This document shows positions 16,951 through 25,833 of a DNA stretch of 64,000 nt, one piece after another. Both the position numbers and the translations under genes were made by a program. The notes under the pieces were generated by a model. The model was not told the origin of the DNA. It did not search any database and worked only from the letters and a program-made list of their open reading frames with translations. Source of the stretch: Gordonia sediminis (GTDB lineage Bacteria; Actinomycetota; Actinomycetes; Mycobacteriales; Mycobacteriaceae); NCBI GenBank assembly GCA_004193205.1, contig RZUM01000012.1, forward strand, positions 1 through 64,000, in the 5' to 3' direction. Numbering within the stretch: position 1 is the stretch's first letter; every line of letters begins with the position of its first letter.

Positions 16951-17120
16951 CGAGCAAGCGATGTAAGGCGAAATCGGCACATAACGCGGCCGTTACCGCC
17001 AGGAGAATATCTTCGATAGACGCGGACAAACACCTCAAGGCACCTCGCGGCTACTTAGATAATCCCTGGTCAGAGGAGCTTTCTTCGCGGATTTATCCAA
17101 GATTGGTCCGGATCTCACAA
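16951..17120. repeat. Degenerate direct repeat, copy 1 (possible mobile-element end)
   Basis: This stretch lines up with 19047-19221. Shared blocks are GAGCAAGCG, then TAACG..CCGT.ACC.CC, CAGGAGAATATCTTCGATAG, TCGCGGATTT.TCC and finally CGGATCTCACAA. It lies in the 490-bp gene-free gap between the NACHT gene and vapB. The ordered, gapped similarity ending at the same terminus looks like two related transposon ends with internal binding sites. The assignment to a mobile element is inference. Confidence 0.55.
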
Positions 17121-17168
17121 GCAGCAGCAGCAGCAGCCAGCAGCAGCACAACAACTTTTGTGAGATCC
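17110..17168. repeat. 11-bp inverted repeat flanking a CAG-rich spacer
   Basis: GGATCTCACAA (17110-17120) and TTGTGAGATCC (17158-17168) are perfect inverses separated by 37 bases, of which about 30 are near-perfect CAG triplets. The same GGATCTCACAA ends the second direct repeat at 19211-19221. Two readings fit: abutting ends of two elements, or a hairpin. The CAG run may have grown by slippage. Confidence 0.6.
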
Positions 17169-17309
17169 ACGTGTAGTACAGAGGGCGCTCAAGCGCAGAG
17201 GAAGTAGCCGGTACCAAACGCACGCGACGACCAGCAGGTCAGTCGGTCAGGCGTATGTCGCCCAGTGCCTTGCCGTGATATCGTCGGTGTGATATCGGAG
17301 GTGGTCAAA

Positions 17310-17537
17310 GTGGAACAGATCCTGATCCGTAACCTTCCCGCGGGAACCAAGGCTGCCCTGCGGGCGCGTGCCGAGCAGCATCACCGGTCGGTCGAGGCGG
17401 AGGCACGCGAGATCCTCGCCGAAGCGCTCGAGCGGGAGCCGGTCACGCTCGTCGACCTGTTGAGTTCCGACGAGGGTGCCGACATCGATTTCGAGCCTGA
17501 ACGCCTCGGTCTGACCGCCCGAACTGCTGAGTTGTGA
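17310..17537 (+). CDS. vapB: VapB/FitA-like ribbon-helix-helix antitoxin
   Basis: This 75-residue antitoxin begins with the ribbon-helix-helix strand ([20 protein letters not shown]) and helices ([17 protein letters not shown]), with a C-terminal tail that would wrap the toxin. GTG 17310 is chosen because GGAGG ends 8 bases upstream. The stop overlaps the vapC start. VapB normally neutralises VapC and represses the operon. Confidence 0.85.
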   Translation: MEQILIRNLPAGTKAALRARAEQHHRSVEAEAREILAEALEREPVTLVDLLSSDEGADIDFEPERLGLTARTAEL

Positions 17538-17953
17538 AATACATCTTGGACACCAACGTGGTGTCCGCGCTGAGGGTCCGGGGACGCAACCGGCCGGTCG
17601 AGATGTGGGCGGCGTCGGTATCCGTAAACGAGCAGTTCGTGACGGCGATGACCATTGCAGAGATCGAGCGTGGCGTGGTCACCAAGGAGCGATCCGACCC
17701 AGTGCAGGGACGGGTCTTGCGCCGGTGGTTTGAGGAGCGGGTCTTGCCTGCATTCGCCGACCGTGTGCTGTCGTTCGATCTGCCTGCCGCACGGGTGCTG
17801 GCGACCTACCGGGTGCCAGAGCATGCGCCGTTCGACGACGCTGTCATCGCTGCCATTGCGCAGGCCGCCGAGATGACCGTGGCGACGCGCAATACCAAGC
17901 ATTTCGAGCCGCTCGGCGTCCGATGTGTCAACCCGTGGGAACCGAACTCCTGA
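17534..17953 (+). CDS. vapC: VapC-like PIN-domain ribonuclease toxin
   Basis: This 139-residue PIN protein shows the acidic metal-binding set: Asp in [11 protein letters not shown], Glu in TIAEIERG and Asp in [10 protein letters not shown], plus the late ATRNTKHF segment. VapC toxins cleave RNA, often tRNA. The GTG start overlaps the vapB stop by 4 bp, so the two are coupled. The pair lies inside the interval bounded by the inverted GGATCTCACAA ends. Confidence 0.88.
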   Translation: MKYILDTNVVSALRVRGRNRPVEMWAASVSVNEQFVTAMTIAEIERGVVTKERSDPVQGRVLRRWFEERVLPAFADRVLSFDLPAARVLATYRVPEHAPFDDAVIAAIAQAAEMTVATRNTKHFEPLGVRCVNPWEPNS

Positions 17954-18066
17954 GGGGATACTCAGAACTCGTACAAACGCACATTCACCGCCAAACCCGA
18001 TCACCGCCGAAGTGCAAACGAGTCCGATAAGTCTAAAAGTCTCTATACCCGTAGTGGCGTGACGAC

Positions 18067-18900
18067 ATGGTCAACCCGTTCCATGCCGCCTTCGGTGTGA
18101 GTCCCCGTCGCTGGTGGCTGGAATCGGTCCTCGAAGAGTTCACTGGGGCGCTCGAGGACGGTCCAGGGTCGGCCGGACGTGCGACGTTGACCGGTGCGCG
18201 TGGTGCGGGCAAGACGGTGGGTGCTCAACGCGGTGGAGGATCGCGCTCGCCAGCGTGGGTGGGCTGGTGATCAGTGAGACCGCCGCCCCGGGTTCGTTGA
18301 GCGGATCACCCAGCAGCAGTTGCCTCACCTGTTGCGGGATCATCCTCGACGAGATCCACCACAACCAGCTCGCCGAGCTGCGGGAGCTTGCGACAACCGT
18401 TCAGCACGCATTCCGTGAAGGCCGAGAGCTCGCGTTTGCCGGCGCAGGACCGGCCCCAAGCGTCAGCGACATCGCCAACGAGGATGTCCTCACGTTCCTA
18501 CGGCGCGCCGAACGACACACCTCGGTGTCCGTGTCACGTCGCGACGTCGAGAGAGGCTTCAGCGAGCCGATCGAGGCCGCTGGCCGCTCTATCGGCGACG
18601 ACGCCCTGCGTGCCATGGTCGACGCGGCTGGCGGCTACCCATTCTTGCTGCAGCGCATCGGTGCCCAGACCTGGCGCCTGCATCCCGACCAGACCGAGAT
18701 CACTGTGGTCGACGCCGAAGAAGGTAATAGCAAAGCGCGTCGCCGGAAGGATGGGTTCACTCATTCATGAGCCGGCGCTCCGCACCGTCTCCGACGTCGA
18801 CAAGTCGTTCCTGCTTGCCATGGCCCTTGACGAAGGGCCATCGGCGATGGCCGATATTCGGCGGCGACTCAACGTCGGCGTCAACTATGCAAGCCGATAG
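18067..18900 (+). pseudogene. Broken AAA-family ATP-binding protein
   Basis: Pieces of one ATPase are spread over three frames. The N-terminus with Walker A (LTGARGAGKTV) is at 18067-18220. The next frame holds GLVISETAAPG, Walker B (IILDEIHHNQ), LRELATTVQHAFREG and IGDDALRAMVDAAGGYPFLL up to about 18735. A third frame gives MGSLIHEPALRTVSDVDKSF to the stop at 18900. At least two frameshifts and a C-terminal truncation disable it. Intact relatives are common actinobacterial ATP-binding proteins of unclear role. About 150 bases after it hold nothing recognisable before the second direct repeat. Confidence 0.8.
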
Positions 18901-19046
18901 CCCTGGTAAGCGATCACACTGCTGGCGGCGTCGATGATCGACACGTATTCAATTGCTGGCCAGTTCTTTACGCCAACGGCACTCGGATCTGCCCCCGGCC
19001 TCGAGGTCCGTCTCCTTTCCGCACCCGTGTGGGTAGACCGCGTATG

Positions 19047-19221
19047 GAGCAAGCGGATCGACTCGAAATGGTCGGGTAACGGGTCCGTGACCACCAGGAG
19101 AATATCTTCGATAGGCGTGGGCAAGCGTCGCCAGGGCCCACCACAGACGCGAGTAAGACCCGGTCAGGTCAGGGGTGTACTACTCTCGCGGATTTGTCCT
19201 ACTTTGGTACGGATCTCACAA
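19047..19221. repeat. Degenerate direct repeat, copy 2 (possible mobile-element end)
   Basis: This is the partner of 16951-17120, ending in the same CGGATCTCACAA followed by an AGCA/GCAG-like stretch. With TTGTGAGATCC at 17158 it could bound a 2.06-kb unit carrying vapBC and the ATPase pseudogene. No clear target-site duplication is seen at the two borders. Confidence 0.55.
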
Positions 19222-19253
19222 AGCAAGCAGTGGGTAATGCTGGCCGCGCGGCG

Positions 19254-19309
19254 GTTGACCTGGTTGACCGCAGACCGCTGCGGCGCTATCTTGAGTTGAC
19301 TTGGTTGAC
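19254..19309. promoter_or_regulatory. Promoter and paired operator of the Xre-RES module
   Basis: GTTGACCTGGTTGAC (19254-19268) and GTTGACTTGGTTGAC (19295-19309) are near-identical direct repeats, 41 bp start to start. A possible promoter lies across them: TTGACC at 19264-19269 and TATCTT at 19287-19292 with 17 bp between. Binding of the antitoxin to both would cover the promoter. Confidence 0.65.
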
Positions 19310-19326
19310 TCACGGAGGTGTGTCGG

Positions 19327-19857
19327 ATGTCCGATCTGATGGATCAGAAACGGGCGCTGCTTGATGAGCTCACCAACTTGGTCGATGAGCGTTTCGAGGC
19401 TGCAGAAAAAGCCGGTGTGGATGCTGCGCTGTATGAGGACACTGCGGCAATCGCCGCGGCGATGGTCTCTGCGCTTCCTGCGGCTGGCGTCCACGACCAG
19501 ATTGTGGGACCGTTCTACGACACCACTGGATTGACCTCATGGCTGGGTATCAGCAAACAGGCTGTGGCCAAACGCGTGAAGCACTCGACAATGATCGGCT
19601 GTCAGCTCCAGTCCGGAACGTGGGTGTACCCGACTTGGCAGTTCACCGAACAGGGTGCGGTCGACCGAGAGTTGCTCGAGGCGTGGCGGATTCTGCGGGA
19701 GCACGCCAACGCGTGGACTGCTGCGCTGTGGATGCGCTCGCCCAACCCCGACCTGGACGGGCACACCGCGGTCGAGTGCCTGACGTCGGGCAGCGCTGCC
19801 CACCGCAAACTCGCCATGGATGCTGCCCGGGCTGATGCTGAGCGTTGGGCGGCGTGA
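19327..19857 (+). CDS. Xre/MbcA-like antitoxin (DUF2384-type C-terminus)
   Basis: This 176-residue antitoxin has a helical N-terminus, a helix-turn-helix-like centre (LTSWLGISKQAVAKRV) and the typical toxin-binding C-terminus (SPNPDLDGHTAVECLTSG). GGAGG lies 8 bases before ATG 19327. It overlaps the RES gene by 4 bp. Proteins of this kind block the RES toxin and repress their own promoter, which here carries a paired direct repeat. Confidence 0.83.
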   Translation: MSDLMDQKRALLDELTNLVDERFEAAEKAGVDAALYEDTAAIAAAMVSALPAAGVHDQIVGPFYDTTGLTSWLGISKQAVAKRVKHSTMIGCQLQSGTWVYPTWQFTEQGAVDRELLEAWRILREHANAWTAALWMRSPNPDLDGHTAVECLTSGSAAHRKLAMDAARADAERWAA

Positions 19858-20474
19858 GTCGTCGAGATTCTGTGGCGCTGCGCGCCCCGGATGGCCGAGA
19901 CCTTTCGGGATTCCCGATTACGGTGGCCGGCAAGGACACTGATCTATACCGCGCGCACCGCAACGGGCGCGGTGCTTGGTACTTCTCGGCCTCTGGCGCG
20001 GGTCGGTTCGACCTGGAAGACCCTCGCGGAACCTGCTACCTCGCCAGCGATCCGGAGACAGCCGTCCGGGAAGCGCTCGGAGCCGCACTGCACGCGCTTG
20101 GTGCGGTGGATGCTGACTTCGCTGTCGAACGATCGGTATCGCGCCTGCGGCTTCCTCGCGACCGTGTACTCGCGGACCTCTGCCATCGTCGGGCTGTCGA
20201 CTTCGGTGTCACGCGCGAGATTCATACCCTCACCCCCTACATGATCCCGAGGGCGTGGGCCGGTGCGCTGGACGCGATGTGCGACGGACTGCGGTATCAG
20301 TCGCGGTTCAGTACTGTACCCACGGCAAACGCGCTGGCGGTATTCGACGATGCCGGATCGAAGAGCTGGCCGGCCGACAACGCGCCGACGTCATTCACGG
20401 TCGCAGCCCGCGACGCCGGCATCGCGGTCCTGCACGCACCGAACCGGGTCACGATTGTGCCGCCGCCGGCCTGA
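19854..20474 (+). CDS. RES-domain toxin (MbcT-like NAD+-degrading)
   Basis: This 206-residue RES protein has the conserved Arg near the start (DLYRAHRNGRGAWYFS), GRFDLEDPRGTCYLA, a central Glu (AVREALG) and a late Ser-rich segment. RES toxins degrade NAD+ (M. tuberculosis MbcT is an NAD+ phosphorylase). GTG 19854 gives the usual overlap with the antitoxin stop; TTG 19845 is possible. The module is convergent with the SDR remnant at 20527. Confidence 0.85.
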   Translation: MSRRDSVALRAPDGRDLSGFPITVAGKDTDLYRAHRNGRGAWYFSASGAGRFDLEDPRGTCYLASDPETAVREALGAALHALGAVDADFAVERSVSRLRLPRDRVLADLCHRRAVDFGVTREIHTLTPYMIPRAWAGALDAMCDGLRYQSRFSTVPTANALAVFDDAGSKSWPADNAPTSFTVAARDAGIAVLHAPNRVTIVPPPA

Positions 20475-20526
20475 ACGACGACTCTAGGACGACACAACGC
20501 GGAACTTCCTCACCCGGGCGGATTCG

Positions 20527-20930
20527 TTACACCGAATAGCGGCAGAGGGTTTCGCCGCCGTCGACCTTGATGAGGTCGCCGTGGAGGTAACTCGACTCGT
20601 CGGAGGCGAGGAATACTGCGAGGTTGGCGATGTCGTCGACCTCGCCCCACCGTTGGAGGGGGATCGGTTCGGTGAAGGTTGTGTCGAAGTCCTTGTCGTC
20701 GAACAGTGCCCGGGTCAGCGCGGACTTGGCGTAGGTGGGGCAGATGCCGTTAACGCGAATCTTGTTCTGGCCATACTCGATTGCGAGGATGCGGGTGAGG
20801 TTGGCCGCGGCGCCCTTGGAGATGTTGTAGACCGATTGCTCGGGGTGGCCCTGCAAGCCGGCGGATGCAGCGCGTGACCACGCCCGCGCAGTGGGTGGTG
20901 ATGATGACCATGCCCCTTCCGATGTTAATT
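20527..20930 (-). pseudogene. 3' remnant of a short-chain dehydrogenase
   Basis: The intact part (20527-20850) encodes the SDR C-terminal half: YNISKGAAANLTRI with the catalytic Tyr and Lys, then IRVNGICPTYAKSA and a normal end (FLASDESSYLHGDLIKVDGG). Just upstream the match continues in another frame (GRGMVIITTHCAGVVTR), so there is a frameshift near 20850. The nucleotide-binding half is missing. It is a decayed gene at the border of the mobile region and the catabolic island. Confidence 0.75.
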
Positions 20931-20965
20931 AGCATCAGGTAGATTGATCTATGGCTATAGGAAAA

Positions 20966-20979
20966 TGAATCATTGTTCA
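20966..20979. promoter_or_regulatory. TGAAC-N4-GTTCA operator-like site
   Basis: TGAATCATTGTTCA matches the repeated 14-bp palindrome with one mismatch. It is 21 bp upstream of the SDR start at 21000, a good place for repression. Confidence 0.5.
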
Positions 20980-20999
20980 TGATAGTGTCGAGGTCATAG

Positions 21000-21824
21000 A
21001 TGAGTGAGAAGACAGGGCGGGTTGCCGGCAAGGTCGCGTTGGTCACGGGGGCTGCGCGCGGTCAGGGTCGCGCTCATGCGGTTCGGTTGGCTGAGGAGGG
21101 GGCAGACATCATTGCCATCGACATAGCCGATCGGCTTCCCAGCGTCACCTATGATTCGGCAACACCCGAAGATCTCACGGAGACGGCCAGGCTTGTCGAG
21201 AAACACGGGCAGCGTATCGCGACTGCCCAGGTCGATGTCCGGGATAGGACCGCCCTCACAGATGCGGTCGGTCACGCTGTCGCGGACCTGGGTCGCTTGG
21301 ACATCATCATTGCGAACGCGGCGATATCGCCGATCGCGCCGTGGGACGAGATCACGCCGGAGATATTCGACGACACCATGGCGATCAATGTGGCCGGCAC
21401 GTGGAACACGGTGATGGCCGGCGCGAAGTACCTGGTGGAGGCTGGTGGTGGATCGATCATCTTGGTGAGCTCTGTTGCCGGTATCAAGGTTCAGCCCTTC
21501 ATGGTCCCCTACACCGCCAGCAAATGGGCTGTTCGGGGCATGGCCAAGGCGTTCGCAGTCGAGCTGGCCAAGGACAACATCCGGGTCAACAGTCTGCACC
21601 CAACCGGAGTTGCGACCCCTATGGGTACCGGTGACGTGCAAGAACGGTTGGCCCGTGCGGTCGCTGGCAATCCTCGTCCGGCGCAACTGTTCTCAAACAT
21701 GCTGCCCGTCGACATCACACAGCCCGAGGACGTCGCCGAAACAGTCCTCTTCCTCGCGAGCGATGAATCGAAATACATCACCGCGCACGAGATCGCCCCG
21801 GACGCCGGCAACACCGAGTTCTGA
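21000..21824 (+). CDS. Mycofactocin-coupled SDR, carveol dehydrogenase-like
   Basis: This 274-residue SDR has TGAARGQGRAHAVRLAEEGAD at the cofactor site and YTASKWA at the active site. The N-terminal pattern and long 35-50 loop fit the mycofactocin-coupled subfamily, which includes Rhodococcus carveol dehydrogenase and holds its NAD tightly. It likely oxidises a secondary alcohol to a ketone. GAGG lies 6 bases before the ATG. No mycofactocin maturation genes are in the window. Confidence 0.85.
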   Translation: MSEKTGRVAGKVALVTGAARGQGRAHAVRLAEEGADIIAIDIADRLPSVTYDSATPEDLTETARLVEKHGQRIATAQVDVRDRTALTDAVGHAVADLGRLDIIIANAAISPIAPWDEITPEIFDDTMAINVAGTWNTVMAGAKYLVEAGGGSIILVSSVAGIKVQPFMVPYTASKWAVRGMAKAFAVELAKDNIRVNSLHPTGVATPMGTGDVQERLARAVAGNPRPAQLFSNMLPVDITQPEDVAETVLFLASDESKYITAHEIAPDAGNTEF

Positions 21825-21979
21825 CCGTGATGACAGCGAGGGTCCATCACACCATGAATGCTGAACTGAAATGACGTCCTCATCTTCGGATGTGCTGACT
21901 CGACACCGTGTCAAGACGTTGGACAGCGCCGGATCGGCGGAGTGATTTCAGCGCAGAATTAGCGAGAGGGAAGTGAAAA

Positions 21980-22477
21980 ATGCGAAACGATACAGTCGAG
22001 GCGCTCATCGCGTTCGAAGGCATTCGACGTACGAAGGCCCGCTATCAATATCTCCTCGATACCAAGCAGTGGGACGAGTGGGCGAGTCTCTTCACGGAGG
22101 ACTTCCGATGGGAGACCCAAGGCGGAGTCGTTGTTGAGGGACGCGAGAAGTTCGTCGAGATGACCAGGACCTACATCGACAAGGTCTCCACAGTCCATCA
22201 GGTGCATGCACCTGTTCTCGATCTGCTGTCACCCACCACGGCATCGGGAATCTGGCCGATGTTCGACTACGTCGAGTTGGAGGAGGGGGCCGCACAAGGC
22301 TACGGCTATTACCACGAGACCTATCGTCTCGAAGGCGGCGAGTGGAAGCTCACGACGCAGTTTCTCTCACGCATCCGCATGGACAATGTCGAGGCTTTGC
22401 GTGCCGGTACCGAAGTTGTCTTTTCGCCACTGGATGTCATGATCGCGGCGACCAGAGCGCTTCCGGGACTGGCGTAA
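21980..22477 (+). CDS. SnoaL/NTF2-like protein
   Basis: This 165-residue protein has the small alpha+beta barrel of the SnoaL group: an N-terminal helical part (ALIAFEGIRRTKARYQYLLD), then LFTEDFRWETQGG and a late FLSRIRMD strand. Members are hydrolases, isomerases, dehydratases or ring hydroxylase partners. It follows the SDR by 155 bp, with GAGGG before the ATG. The exact reaction cannot be read. Confidence 0.75.
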   Translation: MRNDTVEALIAFEGIRRTKARYQYLLDTKQWDEWASLFTEDFRWETQGGVVVEGREKFVEMTRTYIDKVSTVHQVHAPVLDLLSPTTASGIWPMFDYVELEEGAAQGYGYYHETYRLEGGEWKLTTQFLSRIRMDNVEALRAGTEVVFSPLDVMIAATRALPGLA

Positions 22478-23289
22478 TAGTCGGCGCACACGGCTGCGAC
22501 ATCTCTTGGTGTCGTGCTGCGGCCGCTGCACATCGAGCAATCCGATTCGTCCCAATCGAATGACCATCCTCTCGATACAGAGGTGCGGATATCAGAGAAT
22601 CAACTCGGAGCCCGCCCCGAAGGAAGGTCGCAGGCGCGCAGTGGGTTCGATGCTCGTCGGGTGACTCGTGGCGCAACGTCGAGGCCGGGATTTCGTGGTC
22701 TGGCCGTCTTCGCCTTGGGCAACCCGATGCGGACCTGATCCCGTCGTTGCATGCGGCGTCGGATGTGCGGGGCACCGGTTGGTTTGGTGCGGTCGGCGCG
22801 GACGTCGGGCCGATGAAGACCCTTGCGGTGGTGGGTAAGGAGCGGTCGGGTCGTGAGGCGTATGACGCCCAGGTGGTTCTCGGGATGCCAAACCGGTTGC
22901 CCACCAGTGAGATCCGGTCTCGGATACATCTCGACTTGGGGACTTAACTATTGACTGACAAGTCAATAACTGACACAATGACTAATGAGCAACTATAAAG
23001 TCGATACTCGGGCCGTCGCGACGACGACTCCTCGGCAGCGGCTAATCGGCGGCATTCCAGGTTTGGGACGCCGCCTGGTGCGTGACGGTGCAGAACCGGC
23101 CGCGGGTAGCGGCACGATCTTCGATGCGCCGCGAATCCCCTGCCGGGCCTCGTGAGGATCTCGGTATTGAGGGTGCGGGTGTCGCGGACGGTGCCCTTGT
23201 TCCGGCCCGCGTCCAGATTCGGCGAGTCCACCAGGGTGAAGACGAAACAAGCTGTACAACTGTAGTTTTCGACAACCGAAGGGATGACG
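22478..23289. other. Gene-poor gap of 812 bp
   Basis: No gene can be supported. A plus-strand frame is open across about 22640-22947 (contains DVRGTGWFGAVGADVGPMKT), but it lacks a convincing start and I do not recognise it. The minus strand of 23060-23280 also has an open stretch (FVFTLVDSPNLDAGR) with no recognisable family. Both may be decayed genes. The only clear signal is the inverted repeat at 22949-22968. Confidence 0.5.
22949..22968. promoter_or_regulatory. Perfect inverted repeat, possible TetR operator
   Basis: TATTGACT and AGTCAATA are perfect 8-bp arms around GACA. It is in the gap before the thiolase at 23290, about 320 bp upstream of its start. The symmetry fits a TetR-type site; its regulator is unknown. 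Confidence 0.5.
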
Positions 23290-24444
23290 GTGTCCGAGGC
23301 ATATGTAGTAGACGGCGTGCGCACGGCAGTGGGCAAGAAGAACGGCGCGCTCGCACATACCCACCCGGCGGACATTGGCGGCCGCGTTCTCTGTGAATTG
23401 ATCACACGAACCGGCATCGACCCGGTCGCCGTGGACGATGTGATCTTCGGGTGCCTCGACGGCATCGGCCCGCAGGCCTCAAACGTCGCAAGAACGAGTT
23501 GGCTCGCTGGTGGACTGCCGGAAGCGGTCCCCGCCGTGACCCTCGACCGGCAGTGCGGGTCATCACAGCAGGCACTACATTTCGCCGCGCAAGGGGTCAT
23601 GAGCGGGACCACCGATCTGGTCGTCGCGGGCGGCACCCAGAACATGAGCACGATTCCGATCGCGGTGTCGGCGCTACTCGGTGAGCAGTTCGGACACCCC
23701 GACGCGACCTCTCGAAGCGAGGGTTGGCAGGTCCGATTCGGTGATCAGGAGTTCTCCCAGTTCCGCGCGGCGGATCTGATCGCCGAGCACTGGGACATCT
23801 CCCGCAGTGAGATGGAGAGTTTCGCGCTCGAGAGTCACCGGCGGGCCGCCGCGGCGATCGACGAGGGATACTTCGTCGACCAGATCGTCCCGATTGGCGA
23901 CTTTGCGATCGACGAAGGGCCGCGCCGAAACACGAGCCTCGAGAAGATGGGGGCGTTGCAGCCGCTGAGCGAGGGCGGACGGATCACCGCAGCAGTGTCA
24001 AGTCAGATCTCGGACGGCGCCGCAGCGATCCTCGTGGCATCCGAAGATGCAGTCGCAGAACACGGTTTGCGGCCGAAGGCACGCGTGCACCAGATGACGG
24101 TGCGGGGCGATGATCCCGTCATGATGCTCACCGCCCCGATCGTCGCCACCAGGCTCGCGCTGGACAAGGCGGGGATGACGATCGACGACATCGACTTGTT
24201 CGAGGCGAACGAGGCATTTGCATCAGTTGTCCTCGCGTGGCAGCGGGAATTGGGGATTCCGTTGGAGAAGGTCAACGTCAACGGCGGAGCCATCGCGCTG
24301 GGGCATCCGCTGGGTGCCACCGGAGCCCGCCTGATCATCGACCTCATCGAGGAACTGCGCCGTGCCGACCTCCGATTCGGTCTGGTCACGATGTGCCAAG
24401 GCGGCGGTCAGGCCAACGCGACGATCATCGAACGCCTGCAGTGA
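23290..24444 (+). CDS. Thiolase (acetyl-CoA acyltransferase)
   Basis: This 384-residue thiolase has the nucleophile Cys in LDRQCGSSQQA, the His of NGGAIALGHPLGATGAR and the C-terminal Cys of VTMCQGGGQAN, so it should be active. It would cleave a 3-ketoacyl-CoA with CoA, or run in reverse. GTG 23290 is preferred over ATG 23284 because GAAGGG then sits at 6 bases. It precedes the large operon by 228 bp that hold no gene. Confidence 0.9.
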   Translation: MSEAYVVDGVRTAVGKKNGALAHTHPADIGGRVLCELITRTGIDPVAVDDVIFGCLDGIGPQASNVARTSWLAGGLPEAVPAVTLDRQCGSSQQALHFAAQGVMSGTTDLVVAGGTQNMSTIPIAVSALLGEQFGHPDATSRSEGWQVRFGDQEFSQFRAADLIAEHWDISRSEMESFALESHRRAAAAIDEGYFVDQIVPIGDFAIDEGPRRNTSLEKMGALQPLSEGGRITAAVSSQISDGAAAILVASEDAVAEHGLRPKARVHQMTVRGDDPVMMLTAPIVATRLALDKAGMTIDDIDLFEANEAFASVVLAWQRELGIPLEKVNVNGGAIALGHPLGATGARLIIDLIEELRRADLRFGLVTMCQGGGQANATIIERLQ

Positions 24445-24672
24445 TGACGCCGCGATCGGCGGCGACGCGGTCGGATCCATCGAAAGTATCTGTGGTGCGA
24501 CGTGTCTTGGCGAATCCTCCTGGGTCTCGGTGTCGTCGCCGGCTCCGGCGTGGCGGATGCCAGCCGTTCGCATTTCTTGACCTAAAGATTGAAAACTGAC
24601 TCACAGGTTGATAAGTTCGATGGACGAGCCGCCCAGGTCCTGATGCGGCCGCCCGGAGGGAAGGAGGCACCG

Positions 24673-25833
24673 ATGTCGACAGAGGATCCACTCCTCAGCG
24701 GTGATCACGCGGGTGTGGTCAGTGCCATCGACAAACTCTGCGCGAGTGTTGTCGACGACGAGTACTTGGCGCGGATCGACCGCGATGCGGTATTCCCGGC
24801 TGAGGTCATGAAGGTGTTATGCGAGAACGGCTGGGCGTCCATGGTGGTCCCGGAGGAGTACGGCGGCTCCGGTGCGGGCGCGAGTGACTTGACGGTGGTC
24901 CTCGAGGCCCTGGCGCGCCGAAGCCTGACGGTGTCGCAGAGCTTCTTCTCCATGTGGTTGCTTGGCGCGGCTGCCATCGCGGCACGGGGGACGGAGCAGC
25001 AGAAAGAGAAGTGGCTGTCCCGCGTCGCCCGGGACGGCGCGCTGATCGCCTTCGCCCTGACCGAACCCGCCTCGGGCTCGGACGCTGCGGCTGTGTCGAC
25101 GTCCGGCACCCGGACCGAGGGTGGCTGGATTGTCAATGGGCAGAAGGTGTTCATTACCGGTGCCGCGATCGCCGATGTGATCATCACCGCGATCCGGACC
25201 GGCCGCGGGGGAACAAAACGCGACGGCATAACGACAGTCCTCCTCGATCCCCGCGCGCCCGGTGTCGAGATCCGGCCGCTGTCGAAGATGGGGCTAAAGG
25301 GAATCGACCTGTGCGAGGTCTTTCTCGATGGCGTGTTCGTTCCCGACGACGATGTGCTCGGTACCGCGGGCGAGGGCTGGAACGGCGTGGTCGACGGCCT
25401 TGCGCTGGAACGGGTATGCCTGGCGGCAATCAGCACCGGCGCGCTCACCGACGTCCTCGACCGGTGTCTCGACTACGCCACAGTCCGCAAGACATTCGGC
25501 AAATCGTTGGCGTCGCACCAGATGATCGCGGAGAAGATCGTGGAGATGCGGACGGCGGTCGACGCCGGTCGCGGACTGTACAAGCGCGCCGCCGAACTCG
25601 TCGATCGGTCCCATCCAGAGGCGGCCACCGCGGGTTCGGTGGCCAAACTCTACTCGACCCGCGCCTATGTCGACGCCACGCGCGAAGGTGTGCAGATCTT
25701 CGGCGGATACGGGTTCACCGACGAATACCCGATCTCCCGGCACTACCGGGACTGCAAATACCTCGAAATCGGCGGTGGCGCGAACGAGATCCAGAAGATC
25801 ATCATCGCCCGCGGGATGGGGCTGAGGGTATGA
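24673..25833 (+). CDS. Acyl-CoA dehydrogenase
   Basis: This 386-residue flavoenzyme shows FALTEPASGSDAAA, the FAD-binding motif KVFITGAA and the C-terminal QIFGGYGFTDEYPISRHYRD. The usual YEGTNE catalytic Glu position reads GGGANE, so the base is probably in an upstream helix, as in LCAD or isovaleryl-CoA dehydrogenase types. AAGGAGG lies 5 bases before ATG 24673. It is the first gene of the plus-strand operon and overlaps the next by 4 bp. Confidence 0.88.
   Translation: MSTEDPLLSGDHAGVVSAIDKLCASVVDDEYLARIDRDAVFPAEVMKVLCENGWASMVVPEEYGGSGAGASDLTVVLEALARRSLTVSQSFFSMWLLGAAAIAARGTEQQKEKWLSRVARDGALIAFALTEPASGSDAAAVSTSGTRTEGGWIVNGQKVFITGAAIADVIITAIRTGRGGTKRDGITTVLLDPRAPGVEIRPLSKMGLKGIDLCEVFLDGVFVPDDDVLGTAGEGWNGVVDGLALERVCLAAISTGALTDVLDRCLDYATVRKTFGKSLASHQMIAEKIVEMRTAVDAGRGLYKRAAELVDRSHPEAATAGSVAKLYSTRAYVDATREGVQIFGGYGFTDEYPISRHYRDCKYLEIGGGANEIQKIIIARGMGLRV

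Noticed and set aside
17035-17223. Small minus-strand frame with a Leu/Cys-rich stretch
   Set aside because: The hydrophobic stretch comes only from the CAG triplet tract; there is no ribosome site.
17153-19226. Target-site duplication around the 17158-19221 unit
   Set aside because: The five bases at each border (AACTT and AGCAA, or shifted by one) do not match.
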